Below are positions 1 through 6,325 of a DNA stretch of 6,325 nucleotides, piece by piece. The notes below the pieces were generated by a model. It did not search any database, was not told where the DNA came from, and saw only the letters and a program-made list of their open reading frames with translations. The translations under genes and the position numbers were made by a program. The DNA comes from Clostridia bacterium (GTDB lineage: Bacteria; Bacillota_A; Clostridia; Christensenellales; CAG-138): NCBI GenBank assembly GCA_017394605.1, contig JAFPXU010000075.1:1-6325 (forward strand), in the 5' to 3' direction. Position 1 is the first letter of the stretch. Each line of letters begins with the position of its first letter.

Positions 1-141
1 GGAACGCCGTTCTGCATTACGATTGACTTCGATACGGAACAGGACGGCTGCGTCACAGTCCGTGACCGCGATACGATGCAGCAGGTCAGGATTCCGATTG
101 AAGAACTCGATGCTTATATTGGAGAGAAAATAGACTTCTGA
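1..141 (+). CDS. glyQS: Glycine--tRNA ligase, alpha2 type, C-terminal end (5' part outside window)
   Basis: The frame open from base 1 encodes 46 residues and ends at TGA 139-141. They begin [11 protein letters not shown], then have a VRDRDT segment and a VRIPIEEL segment, which is the characteristic last beta-strand and helix of the anticodon-binding domain (HGTP_anticodon) of eukaryote/archaeal-like dimeric glycyl-tRNA synthetase. The enzyme is cytoplasmic and joins glycine to tRNA(Gly) using ATP. The catalytic class II core lies upstream of the window, so its integrity cannot be judged. The gene is followed directly by a terminator, so it is the last gene of its unit or nearly so. The identification rests on recognising the tail; the separate alpha2beta2 GlyS enzyme is unrelated in this region and does not fit. 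Confidence 0.87.
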   Translation, partial: GTPFCITIDFDTEQDGCVTVRDRDTMQQVRIPIEELDAYIGEKIDF

Positions 142-147
142 GGAGTA

Positions 148-184
148 AAGCTCCCGCTCCCGGAGGGACGGGAGCTTCTTATTT
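148..184 (+). terminator. Rho-independent terminator of glyQS
   Basis: An inverted repeat starts six bases after the glyQS stop. The outer arms AAGCTCCCG (148-156) and CGGGAGCTT (169-177) pair perfectly over 9 bp. A single bulged C (157) is followed by a further 4 bp (TCCC 158-161 with GGGA 165-168) closed by a three-base GGA loop. The T-rich tail CTTATTT (178-184) follows at once. The tail is interrupted by C and A, so termination may be incomplete, which matters because the next gene starts 10 bases later. Confidence 0.85.
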
Positions 185-193
185 ACTGTAGCT

Positions 194-1042
194 ATGGGCG
201 AAATACTGGAACTGCTGCTCGACGCGCTGCTGGACTGTCTGAAGGCGCTCCCGTTTCTGCTTGTTACATTCTTCCTGATGGAGTACATTGAGCACAGAGC
301 GGCAGCTAAATTTATCAATACGGTGAGAGGCGCCGGACGATTCGGTCCGGCACTTGGCGCGCTGCTCGGCTGCGTCCCGCAGTGCGGCTTTTCCGCCGCG
401 TGCGCGGGTCTGTACGGCGGCGGACTGGTGTCGGCGGGAACGCTGACCGCGGTTTTTCTCGCAACGTCCGATGAGGCGATCCCCGTGCTCCTGACGGATC
501 CTTCCGGCTGGCATGAGATCCTGAAACTGATCCTTGTGAAAGTCGTTATCGCGATGGCGGCAGGCTTCCTGCTGGACGCTGTCTGGAGCCTCCAGAAGCA
601 GCGTCTTGCGTATGAAGGATCCAAACAGCCCCACGTCTGCAAGAGCGACAGCAAGTTTTCCAACATTCTGATCGCGACGCTGAAAAGAACGCTAGAGATA
701 TTTGCCTATCTGTTTCTCTTTACCGTGCTGATCTCGTTGGCGATTCATTTCATCGGGGAGGAAAGGCTGGGAGAGATCCTCCTGCCCGGACCGTTCCAGC
801 CACTTCTGGCGGCCGTGATCGGCCTGATCCCGAACTGCGCCGCGTCCGTGCTGATCACCAGACTGTACATGCAGGACATCATAACGTTCGGGGCGGCTGT
901 CGCCGGGCTCTGTTCATCCGCCGGCATGGGCATGCTGGTTCTACTCCGCGGAAAGCGGAAAGGAAGACATAAAGCAGTCGTGATCGGTACGACTTTTATT
1001 ATAGCCGCCTTGAGTGGCATGCTGCTGCAGCTAGTCGCCTGA
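194..1042 (+). CDS. Predicted 10-TM heavy-metal/manganese exporter (ArsP_2-like permease)
   Basis: This 282-residue polytopic membrane protein is probably an efflux permease for a metal ion. It resembles the family variously called arsenic efflux protein, putative manganese transporter or ArsP_2 10-TM heavy-metal exporter; the substrate is not established by sequence. Two homologous halves are visible. Residues about 52-100 carry GCVPQCGFS, then LYGGGLVSAGTL. Residues about 203-250 carry GLIPNCAAS, then LYMQDIITFGAA. Each half has a G-x-x-P-x-C core (C64, C215) inside hydrophobic helices, and a hydrophilic linker (about 133-157) joins them. ATG 194 is the only usable start: an in-frame stop lies at 146-148, no ATG, GTG or TTG lies between, and the N-terminal LLDALLDCLKALPF helix is typical of the family. 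No Shine-Dalgarno precedes it. It ends 24 bases before recD2 and could be co-transcribed with it. Family assignment is from memory of motifs. Confidence 0.8.
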   Translation: MGEILELLLDALLDCLKALPFLLVTFFLMEYIEHRAAAKFINTVRGAGRFGPALGALLGCVPQCGFSAACAGLYGGGLVSAGTLTAVFLATSDEAIPVLLTDPSGWHEILKLILVKVVIAMAAGFLLDAVWSLQKQRLAYEGSKQPHVCKSDSKFSNILIATLKRTLEIFAYLFLFTVLISLAIHFIGEERLGEILLPGPFQPLLAAVIGLIPNCAASVLITRLYMQDIITFGAAVAGLCSSAGMGMLVLLRGKRKGRHKAVVIGTTFIIAALSGMLLQLVA

Positions 1043-1048
1043 TTGCTC

Positions 1049-1055
1049 GAGGGGG
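1049..1055 (+). promoter_or_regulatory. Ribosome binding site deciding the recD2 start
   Basis: The purine run GAGGGGG lies 11 bases before TTG 1067. The alternative TTG at 1043 abuts the exporter stop and has only a pyrimidine-mixed stretch upstream without any GGAG-like core. This site therefore favours the 1067 start. Confidence 0.6.
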
Positions 1056-1066
1056 ATACAGATACT

Positions 1067-3274
1067 TTGAAACTGACAGGATCGGTTGAAAGCATCATAT
1101 ATCGGAACGCGGAGAACGGATATACCGTTCTGGAGTTCCTGTCGGATGATATGGAGCGTTTCACCGCGGTCGGCCCGCTTGCTCTTTGCAACAAAGGCGA
1201 AAGGGTGATCCTGAACGGCAGTTTTGTCAGCCATCCCCGCTACGGGAAACAGTTCAAAGCCGACAGCTGCGAAGTGTTGGCTCCCGCCACATTGTCCGGA
1301 ATAGAAGCGTACCTGGGCAGCGGGATGATCAGAGGGATCGGGGAGGTCACCGCAAGGGCGATCGTGCGGCGGTTCGGCATGGATACGCTGGAGATCATGG
1401 ACAACGAACCGGATCGTTTGCTGGAAGTCAGCGGAATCGGACCGAAGCGTCTTGGAATGATCCTCCCGTCCTACCGGGAGAACCGTGAGCTCCGCCAGAT
1501 TCTGCTGGCGCTGGAACCGTTCGGCGTAACCATCGGACAGGCGTTGAAACTGTACCGCATCTACGGCAGTCTGTGCCTGGCGAAAGTCGAAGAGAATCCG
1601 TACCAGATGATTGAGGACGTGGACGGGATCGGGTTTGTCACGGCGGACCGGATCGCCCAGAACGTTCCGGGCTTTTCTGCGGATTCCAGAGCGAGGATCT
1701 GCGCGGGAATCTACTACGCGCTGAACGAGGCACGGAACGAATACGGGCACACTTGCCTTCCGCGCGATATCCTTCTTGAGACTGCACAGTCAATGCTCGG
1801 TGTGGATGAGGTGCCGGTTTCTGATGCGCTGGATTCCATGATCTCGAGGGGAGAGCTGGTTTCCTGTCTGGTGGAAGACGCGGAAACGGTCTTTCTGCCC
1901 TGGCTTTTCCGTGCGGAAACAGGTATCGCGGAGCGGCTTTCCGCTCTGATGGAAAAACCGGTCTATAATCCGTTCCTTGAGATGGCGGCAGAACAGGCGA
2001 GGATGCCGTTTGAACTCGCTCAGCAGCAGAAGGAAGCGGTGCATGCTGCGATGGAAGAAGGGCTGCTGATCATAACGGGCGGACCCGGAACCGGTAAGAC
2101 GACCATCATCCGGTGCATAACCGCTGCCCTCTATGAGATGCAGATGGATTTCGTTCTCTGCGCCCCGACGGGAAGAGCGGCGAAGCGCATGTCCGAAGCG
2201 ACCGGATTTGAAGCGAAAACGATCCACAGGCTTCTCGAGTACATTCCGGGCGAGGGGTTCTCCAGAAACGAGGAGAATCCGATTCTGACGGATATGATCA
2301 TCGTGGACGAGGTGTCCATGGTGGACGTGCCCTTGATGCACGCGCTTCTGAAAGCGACCGCGCCCGGCACCAGGATGCTGCTTGTCGGCGATGCGGATCA
2401 GCTTCCGCCTGTAGGCTGCGGAGATGTCCTGCGGAACGTGATCGACAGCGGGACGGTGCGTACGGTCCGGCTGACGGAGATATTCCGGCAGAAACAGGAA
2501 AGCTATATCATAACAAACGCTTACCGGATCAACCGGGGAGAGATGCCGTTTCTGGATCATCCCGAATCGGATTTCCGGTTCGAACCCGTGGAATCGCCCG
2601 ATACGGTGCTTGACAGGGTCGTAACCATGTGTAGAAACGCGCGGAAGGATCTTGACGATACTGCGTCCCTTCTTGAACTTCAGGTGCTCGTTCCCATGAA
2701 GAAGGGAACGCTCGGTGTCCGGAACATGAACAAAGCGCTTCAGGACGCGCTCAATCCGAGATCCATCGGCAAACGGGAGCAGATGTTCGGCGAGACCGTG
2801 TTCCGGGAAGGCGACAAGGTCATGCAGATGAAGAACGACTATAAAGTTCCCTGGACGAGACAGGAGCCGGACGGACGCATGACGGAAGGGACGGGCGCGT
2901 TCAACGGGGATCTCGGCACGATCCACGCGGTGGAGTCAAACGCAAGGCGGATCACAGTGCTTTTCGACGACGGCAGAGTGGCCGAATATGATTACGACAT
3001 GGCGGATTCGCTGGATCTTGCGTACTGCATCTCGATCCATAAAAGCCAGGGAAGCGAGTTTTATAACGTGATCCTTCCGCTGTGCGGGGGGACGCCGCTT
3101 CTTCTGACGCGCAATCTTTTATATACGGCGGTCACAAGGGCGAAAAAGCAGGTCTGGTGCATAGGAAGGGCGGAAACTATCCGCCAGATGGTACAGAACA
3201 ACCGGTCGACCAGACGGTATACATCTTTGAAACAGTGCCTTCTTGAGGCAAATTATATTTGGAGAGGAAACTGA
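1067..3274 (+). CDS. recD2: ATP-dependent DNA helicase RecD2 (RecD-like, YrrC type)
   Basis: This 735-residue superfamily 1B 5'-3' DNA helicase acts in DNA repair and replication-fork maintenance without RecBC. Numbered from TTG 1067, three helix-hairpin-helix GIG motifs appear at about 90-92, 123-125 and 187-189. The helicase motifs follow: Walker A GGPGTGKT (338-345, K344), motif Ia APTGRAAKR, Walker B DEVSMVD (414-420), motif III GDADQLPP (441-448), motif IV LTEIFRQ (469-475), the SH3-like insert region GDLGTIHAV, motif V IHKSQGSEF (657-665) and motif VI YTAVTRAKK (686-694). All are intact and the length matches the family. The first TTG in the frame is at 1043, but homologues begin close to the K-L-T-G-S-V-E segment, which fits the 1067 start. 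In Bacillus subtilis the orthologue yrrC also lies near mnmA (trmU), so this neighbourhood is conserved although the order differs. Confidence 0.96.
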   Translation: MKLTGSVESIIYRNAENGYTVLEFLSDDMERFTAVGPLALCNKGERVILNGSFVSHPRYGKQFKADSCEVLAPATLSGIEAYLGSGMIRGIGEVTARAIVRRFGMDTLEIMDNEPDRLLEVSGIGPKRLGMILPSYRENRELRQILLALEPFGVTIGQALKLYRIYGSLCLAKVEENPYQMIEDVDGIGFVTADRIAQNVPGFSADSRARICAGIYYALNEARNEYGHTCLPRDILLETAQSMLGVDEVPVSDALDSMISRGELVSCLVEDAETVFLPWLFRAETGIAERLSALMEKPVYNPFLEMAAEQARMPFELAQQQKEAVHAAMEEGLLIITGGPGTGKTTIIRCITAALYEMQMDFVLCAPTGRAAKRMSEATGFEAKTIHRLLEYIPGEGFSRNEENPILTDMIIVDEVSMVDVPLMHALLKATAPGTRMLLVGDADQLPPVGCGDVLRNVIDSGTVRTVRLTEIFRQKQESYIITNAYRINRGEMPFLDHPESDFRFEPVESPDTVLDRVVTMCRNARKDLDDTASLLELQVLVPMKKGTLGVRNMNKALQDALNPRSIGKREQMFGETVFREGDKVMQMKNDYKVPWTRQEPDGRMTEGTGAFNGDLGTIHAVESNARRITVLFDDGRVAEYDYDMADSLDLAYCISIHKSQGSEFYNVILPLCGGTPLLLTRNLLYTAVTRAKKQVWCIGRAETIRQMVQNNRSTRRYTSLKQCLLEANYIWRGN

Positions 3275-3277
3275 AAC

Positions 3278-3478
3278 ATGCATTACCTTTTGAAAATTGA
3301 CGGTATGGGCTGTAAACGCTGCGTGCAGCGCGTGAACGACGCGCTTGCTGCCGCGGGCGCGGAAGAGCTGAACGTGGAGATCGGAAAAGCGGAAGCGGTG
3401 TTTGAAGGAACGGCGGAGACGCTGAAAAAAGCGGTGGAAGACGCCGGATACGACGTGCTTTCGGTAGAGGAGATCTGA
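3278..3478 (+). CDS. Small HMA-domain metal-binding protein (CopZ-like)
   Basis: This 66-residue protein consists entirely of one heavy-metal-associated (ferredoxin-like beta-alpha-beta-beta-alpha-beta) domain. The binding loop is G9-M10-G11-C12-K13-R14-C15, matching the GMxCxxC consensus, and the protein ends in the family-typical DAGYDV segment before VEEI. Such domains bind Cu(I) or other soft metals through the two cysteines and pass them to ATPases or other acceptors in the cytoplasm. The start ATG is preceded by GGAGAGGAAA (3261-3270) at a suitable distance. It begins 3 bases after recD2 stops and ends 3 bases before mnmA starts, so it is translated as part of the same message. No copper ATPase or CsoR/CopY regulator is in view, so copper is not proven. 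The only possible metal partner here is the exporter two genes upstream, and that link is inference. Confidence 0.9.
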   Translation: MHYLLKIDGMGCKRCVQRVNDALAAAGAEELNVEIGKAEAVFEGTAETLKKAVEDAGYDVLSVEEI

Positions 3479-4585
<1,107 letters not shown>

Positions 4586-4586
4586 A

Positions 4587-5348
4587 ATGATGTCGCTGAA
4601 ACTGAAGCCCAGACTGAGAATGGCCGCCTCGCTGATCGAGGAAGGCCCCGTACCGTCTCTGATAGCGGATATCGGAAGCGATCACGGCCGGCTGATCTGC
4701 TGGCTCCTGCACCGCTATCCAGACGTAAAAGGCATCGCCACGGATATCAGCCGTCCATCCTTGATGAAGGCGGAACAACTGGCGGAGCAGGAAGGACTGT
4801 CGGAGCGGATAACGTGCCTGTGCGGGGACGGACTGGAGCCCCTGCGCGGCGTGAAACCTGATATTCTCCTGATCTGCGGTATGGGCGGAGAGCTGATCCG
4901 GGACATACTGGCTTCAGCGGAGGAACCTTTGGGCGGCGCGAGAACTGCCGTTCTTCAGCCGATGTCCGGGACGGAAGAACTCCGGGAATACCTGTTTTCA
5001 AACGGATACCAGGTGGTCTCTGACCGTATCGTAAAGGAAGGCGGACGGTACTATCAGGTGTTTTCCGTCAAAAAGGACGGAACGCCGGATATCCTGCCGG
5101 ACGGTTTTCCAAAGGGATTGTTTTCCATTGGTTACCGTTCCTATGCGGACCGGGATCCGCTGTATCGGGAATATCTGATGTTCCTGATATCCCGCCTGGA
5201 CCGGCGCCTGGAGGAGGCGGCAGGATCCGGAGGAGAAAATAGGCTCCGTGAGCAGCGGGAACTGCTGGAATCCGCCGATTTCGGAGACCGGAAACAAATC
5301 GGAAAGGGAAACGGTATCGATTTACACGGGTACCGGGATGATGTATAA
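4587..5348 (+). CDS. trmK: tRNA (adenine(22)-N(1))-methyltransferase TrmK
   Basis: This 253-residue class I SAM-dependent methyltransferase methylates N1 of A22 in the D-loop of bacterial tRNAs such as tRNA(Ser) and tRNA(Tyr). Visible features are the N-terminal LKLKPRLRMAASLI helix, SAM motif I ADIGSDHGRL (27-36), D53 in the ATDISRPSL loop, the family signature CGMGGELI (97-104), LQPM (123-126) and a C-terminal helical segment typical of TrmK. The start lies one base after the mnmA stop (TAA, A, ATG). A second ATG follows immediately at 4590 and either could initiate. No good Shine-Dalgarno is present, so translation probably depends on coupling to mnmA. The last 20 or so residues are polar, look unlike the rest of the family fold and are encoded by DNA that also holds a strong promoter for the next gene. 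In many Bacillota trmK is followed by a nif3-type gene; here it is not. Confidence 0.94.
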   Translation: MMSLKLKPRLRMAASLIEEGPVPSLIADIGSDHGRLICWLLHRYPDVKGIATDISRPSLMKAEQLAEQEGLSERITCLCGDGLEPLRGVKPDILLICGMGGELIRDILASAEEPLGGARTAVLQPMSGTEELREYLFSNGYQVVSDRIVKEGGRYYQVFSVKKDGTPDILPDGFPKGLFSIGYRSYADRDPLYREYLMFLISRLDRRLEEAAGSGGENRLREQRELLESADFGDRKQIGKGNGIDLHGYRDDV

Positions 5349-5349
5349 T
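5321..5349 (+). promoter_or_regulatory. Sigma-A-type promoter for the zinc-ribbon gene
   Basis: The -35 box is TTTACA (5321-5326, 5 of 6 to TTGACA). The spacer is exactly 17 bp, and the -10 box TATAAT (5344-5349) is perfect. The expected transcription start is near 5356, giving a leader of about 50 bases before the ATG at 5409. The whole -35 and nearly all the -10 lie inside the trmK reading frame; the trmK stop TAA (5346-5348) is part of the -10. The leader contains a small hairpin (TTGCC 5373-5377 with GGCAA 5383-5387, loop GAAAG). Confidence 0.75.
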
Positions 5350-5393
5350 AAAATTTAGCCTTTTTGTGCGCGTTGCCGAAAGGGCAAGCTATG

Positions 5394-5400
5394 AGGGGAG
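5394..5400 (+). promoter_or_regulatory. Ribosome binding site deciding the zinc-ribbon start
   Basis: AGGGGAG lies 8 bases before ATG 5409. It overlaps the region that would be coding if the in-frame ATG at 5391 or TTG at 5364 were used, and neither of those has a comparable site upstream. The start at 5409 is therefore preferred. Confidence 0.75.
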
Positions 5401-5408
5401 AGAACGGC

Positions 5409-6131
5409 ATGAGCAAACTGGATACATTGCTGCTCTATCAGCAGACGGAACAGAAAAAGCAGGACTTGGAGCAGACGCTCCGGTCTACGCCTGCAAGGCA
5501 GAAATACAACCGTCTCTATACGCAGTTAAAGAATCAGCAGGTCACGAATCAGAAACTCAGCGATGATATCGCGGAAAAGTCCGCGAGGCTTGCGAAATAT
5601 AAGGAACTGATCGGGAAGCTCAAGGACAGAATCGATCTGGAATCCGGCGAACTGGAAACGATTAAAAACGACGAGGAAAGCACCGGAGAGGAAATGACAG
5701 AACTCCGCAAGGATATCGAGAAGCTTTCCAAGGAGATCGCGCAGGTGGTTCGTGAAGTGAAACGCATCCAGGCCGAGGTCGAAAAGACCAAGGACGAGTA
5801 CCAGAAGACGAACCTGGTCGCAAGGAACGCGAAAAAGGAATTCGATCAGATCCGTCTCACGGTCGAAAAGGAAAGGGCGGACAGCGCGGACGCCATCAAG
5901 GCGATCGATGCCGAGCTGGCGGAGATCGAGAAGGGAATCGATCCTGAGCTGTTCAAAAAATACAAGAAGGGGAGACAGCATTACGCCGTGCCTGTCGTGC
6001 CGGTCATCGGCGGGAAGTGCAGCGGATGCAATATGTCCCTTCCGATGGTCATGCTGAAGAAACTCAATTCGAGAGACGCTGTGCTCGAGTGCGAGAACTG
6101 CGGAAGAATACTGTACAGCAACGACCTGTAA
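5409..6131 (+). CDS. C4-type zinc-ribbon coiled-coil protein (zf-RING_7 family)
   Basis: This 240-residue soluble protein has a long charged coiled coil at about residues 8-180, rich in K, E, Q and D with heptad-like leucine and isoleucine spacing. A C-terminal zinc ribbon follows: C204-S-G-C207 and C228-E-N-C231, separated by LPMVMLKKLNSRDAVLE. The protein ends in GRILYSNDL. This architecture is the widely conserved C4-type zinc-ribbon family (PF02591-like). Structural relatives bind nucleic acids or act as adaptors, but the bacterial function is not settled, and I assign none. ATG 5409 is chosen for its Shine-Dalgarno and because family members start with a similar M-x-K-L-x-x-L-L-x-Y-Q segment. 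The gene has its own promoter inside trmK and ends about 25 bases before rnpB, a pairing I recall from other Clostridia. No terminator separates it from rnpB, so readthrough into rnpB is possible. Confidence 0.92.
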   Translation: MSKLDTLLLYQQTEQKKQDLEQTLRSTPARQKYNRLYTQLKNQQVTNQKLSDDIAEKSARLAKYKELIGKLKDRIDLESGELETIKNDEESTGEEMTELRKDIEKLSKEIAQVVREVKRIQAEVEKTKDEYQKTNLVARNAKKEFDQIRLTVEKERADSADAIKAIDAELAEIEKGIDPELFKKYKKGRQHYAVPVVPVIGGKCSGCNMSLPMVMLKKLNSRDAVLECENCGRILYSNDL

Positions 6132-6143
6132 AGAACACAATTA

Positions 6144-6149
6144 TATAGT
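6144..6149 (+). promoter_or_regulatory. rnpB: Probable -10 box of rnpB
   Basis: TATAGT (5 of 6 to TATAAT) lies in the AT-rich gap after the zinc-ribbon stop and 6 bases before the expected first base of RNase P RNA at 6156. The position 17 bp upstream reads ACGACC (6121-6126), only 3 of 6 to the -35 consensus, so the promoter is weak by sequence or relies on other elements. Confidence 0.5.
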
Positions 6150-6155
6150 TTTTGC

Positions 6156-6325
6156 GAGTAAGACAGACGGCTGCCCCTCATGACCACATGCGGGGAGGAA
6201 AGTCCGAGCACCGCAGGGCAGGGTGCCGGGTAACACCCGGTGGAGGCGACTCCAAGGAAAGTGCAACAGAGAGATACCGCCTGCCGTTTGGCAGGTAAGG
6301 ATGGAAAGGCGAGGTAAGAGCTCAC
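6156..6325 (+). ncRNA. rnpB: RNase P RNA, bacterial class A (5' part; 3' end outside window)
   Basis: This is the catalytic RNA that cleaves the 5' leader from pre-tRNA. The 5' strand GAGTAAGAC (6156-6164) should be the P1 arm. A compact P3 hairpin follows: CCCC 6174-6177 with GGGG 6192-6195, CATG 6179-6182 with CATG 6187-6190, and an ACCA loop. The invariant GAGGAAAGTCC is at 6195-6205. GGGCAGGGTGCC leads into the P8 hairpin (CCGGG, TAACA loop, CCCGG), and P9 is GGAG-GCGA-CTCC (6242-6253). The conserved GTGCAACAGAGAGATACCGCC region (6261-6281), a very short P12 (TGCC-GTTT-GGCA at 6282-6293) and AGGTAAGGATGGAAAGG with GGTAAGAGC follow. The order and spacing match class A (E. coli-like) rather than the Bacillus class B form. 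The exact 5' end is inferred from the -10 box and the P1 alignment. Confidence 0.95.

Noticed and set aside
91..120. Possible promoter inside glyQS for the exporter (TATATT 115-120 as -10).
   Set aside because: The only good -35-like element, TTGAAG at 98-103, is just 11 bp away, and the hexamers at 16-18 bp match poorly, so it is not listed as a feature.
1790..2926. Long open frame on the minus strand opposite recD2, and similar antisense frames opposite rnpB and other genes.
   Set aside because: They overlap clearly functional genes throughout, have Arg/His/Pro-rich composition typical of reversed GC-rich codons, and show no recognisable domain.
3227..3259. Possible promoter at the end of recD2 for the HMA-mnmA-trmK genes (TTGAAA 3227-3232 and TATATT 3254-3259).
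   Set aside because: Both boxes are 5 of 6 to consensus, but the spacer is 21 bp, too long for a sigma-A promoter, and the alternative hexamers at 16-18 bp are poor.
5373..5387. Small hairpin in the zinc-ribbon leader, considered as a riboswitch or regulatory element.
   Set aside because: The stem is only 5 bp, there is no further conserved structure, and the leader is about 50 bases; nothing distinguishes it from chance.
5364..5408. Upstream in-frame extension of the zinc-ribbon protein (TTG 5364 or ATG 5391).
   Set aside because: The extra residues do not resemble the family N-terminus, and the strong ribosome site AGGGGAG points to ATG 5409.

Overview
The window reads as ordinary core chromosome of a low-redundancy, Gram-positive-type bacterium, most likely a member of the Bacillota and probably Clostridia. 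The reasons are the alpha2-type glycyl-tRNA synthetase end, the RecD2 (YrrC-type) helicase without RecBC, TrmK, and a C4 zinc-ribbon coiled-coil gene directly before a class A RNase P RNA. By eye the base composition is moderately GC-rich (about mid-50s percent) and even throughout, with no island of foreign composition. I cannot name the family or genus. All genes lie on the + strand and are tightly packed; there is no stretch over 300 bases without a gene, and I see no mobile element, CRISPR array, tRNA or phage gene.

Layout: bases 1-141 are the last 46 codons of glycyl-tRNA synthetase (glyQS), closed by a strong intrinsic terminator at 148-184. A predicted 10-TM heavy-metal/manganese exporter (194-1042) starts only 10 bases past that terminator and has no visible Shine-Dalgarno. 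It is followed by recD2 (TTG start best placed at 1067, to 3274), a 66-residue metal-binding HMA protein (3278-3478), mnmA (3482-4585) and trmK (4587-5348). The spacings from recD2 to trmK are 1-3 bases, so recD2, hma, mnmA and trmK look like one operon, perhaps together with the exporter.

A near-consensus sigma-A promoter (TTTACA, 17 bp, TATAAT; 5321-5349) sits inside the end of trmK. It should drive a 240-residue coiled-coil zinc-ribbon protein (5409-6131). The RNase P RNA gene rnpB begins near 6156 behind its own -10-like box and runs off the right edge; about its first 170 bases are present.

The common theme is tRNA biology: charging (glyQS), wobble U34 2-thiolation (mnmA), A22 methylation (trmK) and 5' maturation (rnpB), with a DNA helicase and two metal-handling proteins interspersed. 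I find no convincing undescribed system. The points most worth a second look are the promoter buried in trmK, the absence of a nif3-type gene between trmK and the zinc-ribbon gene, the small HMA protein in front of mnmA, the extra cysteine beside the MnmA catalytic cysteine, and how the exporter is transcribed and translated behind a terminator.
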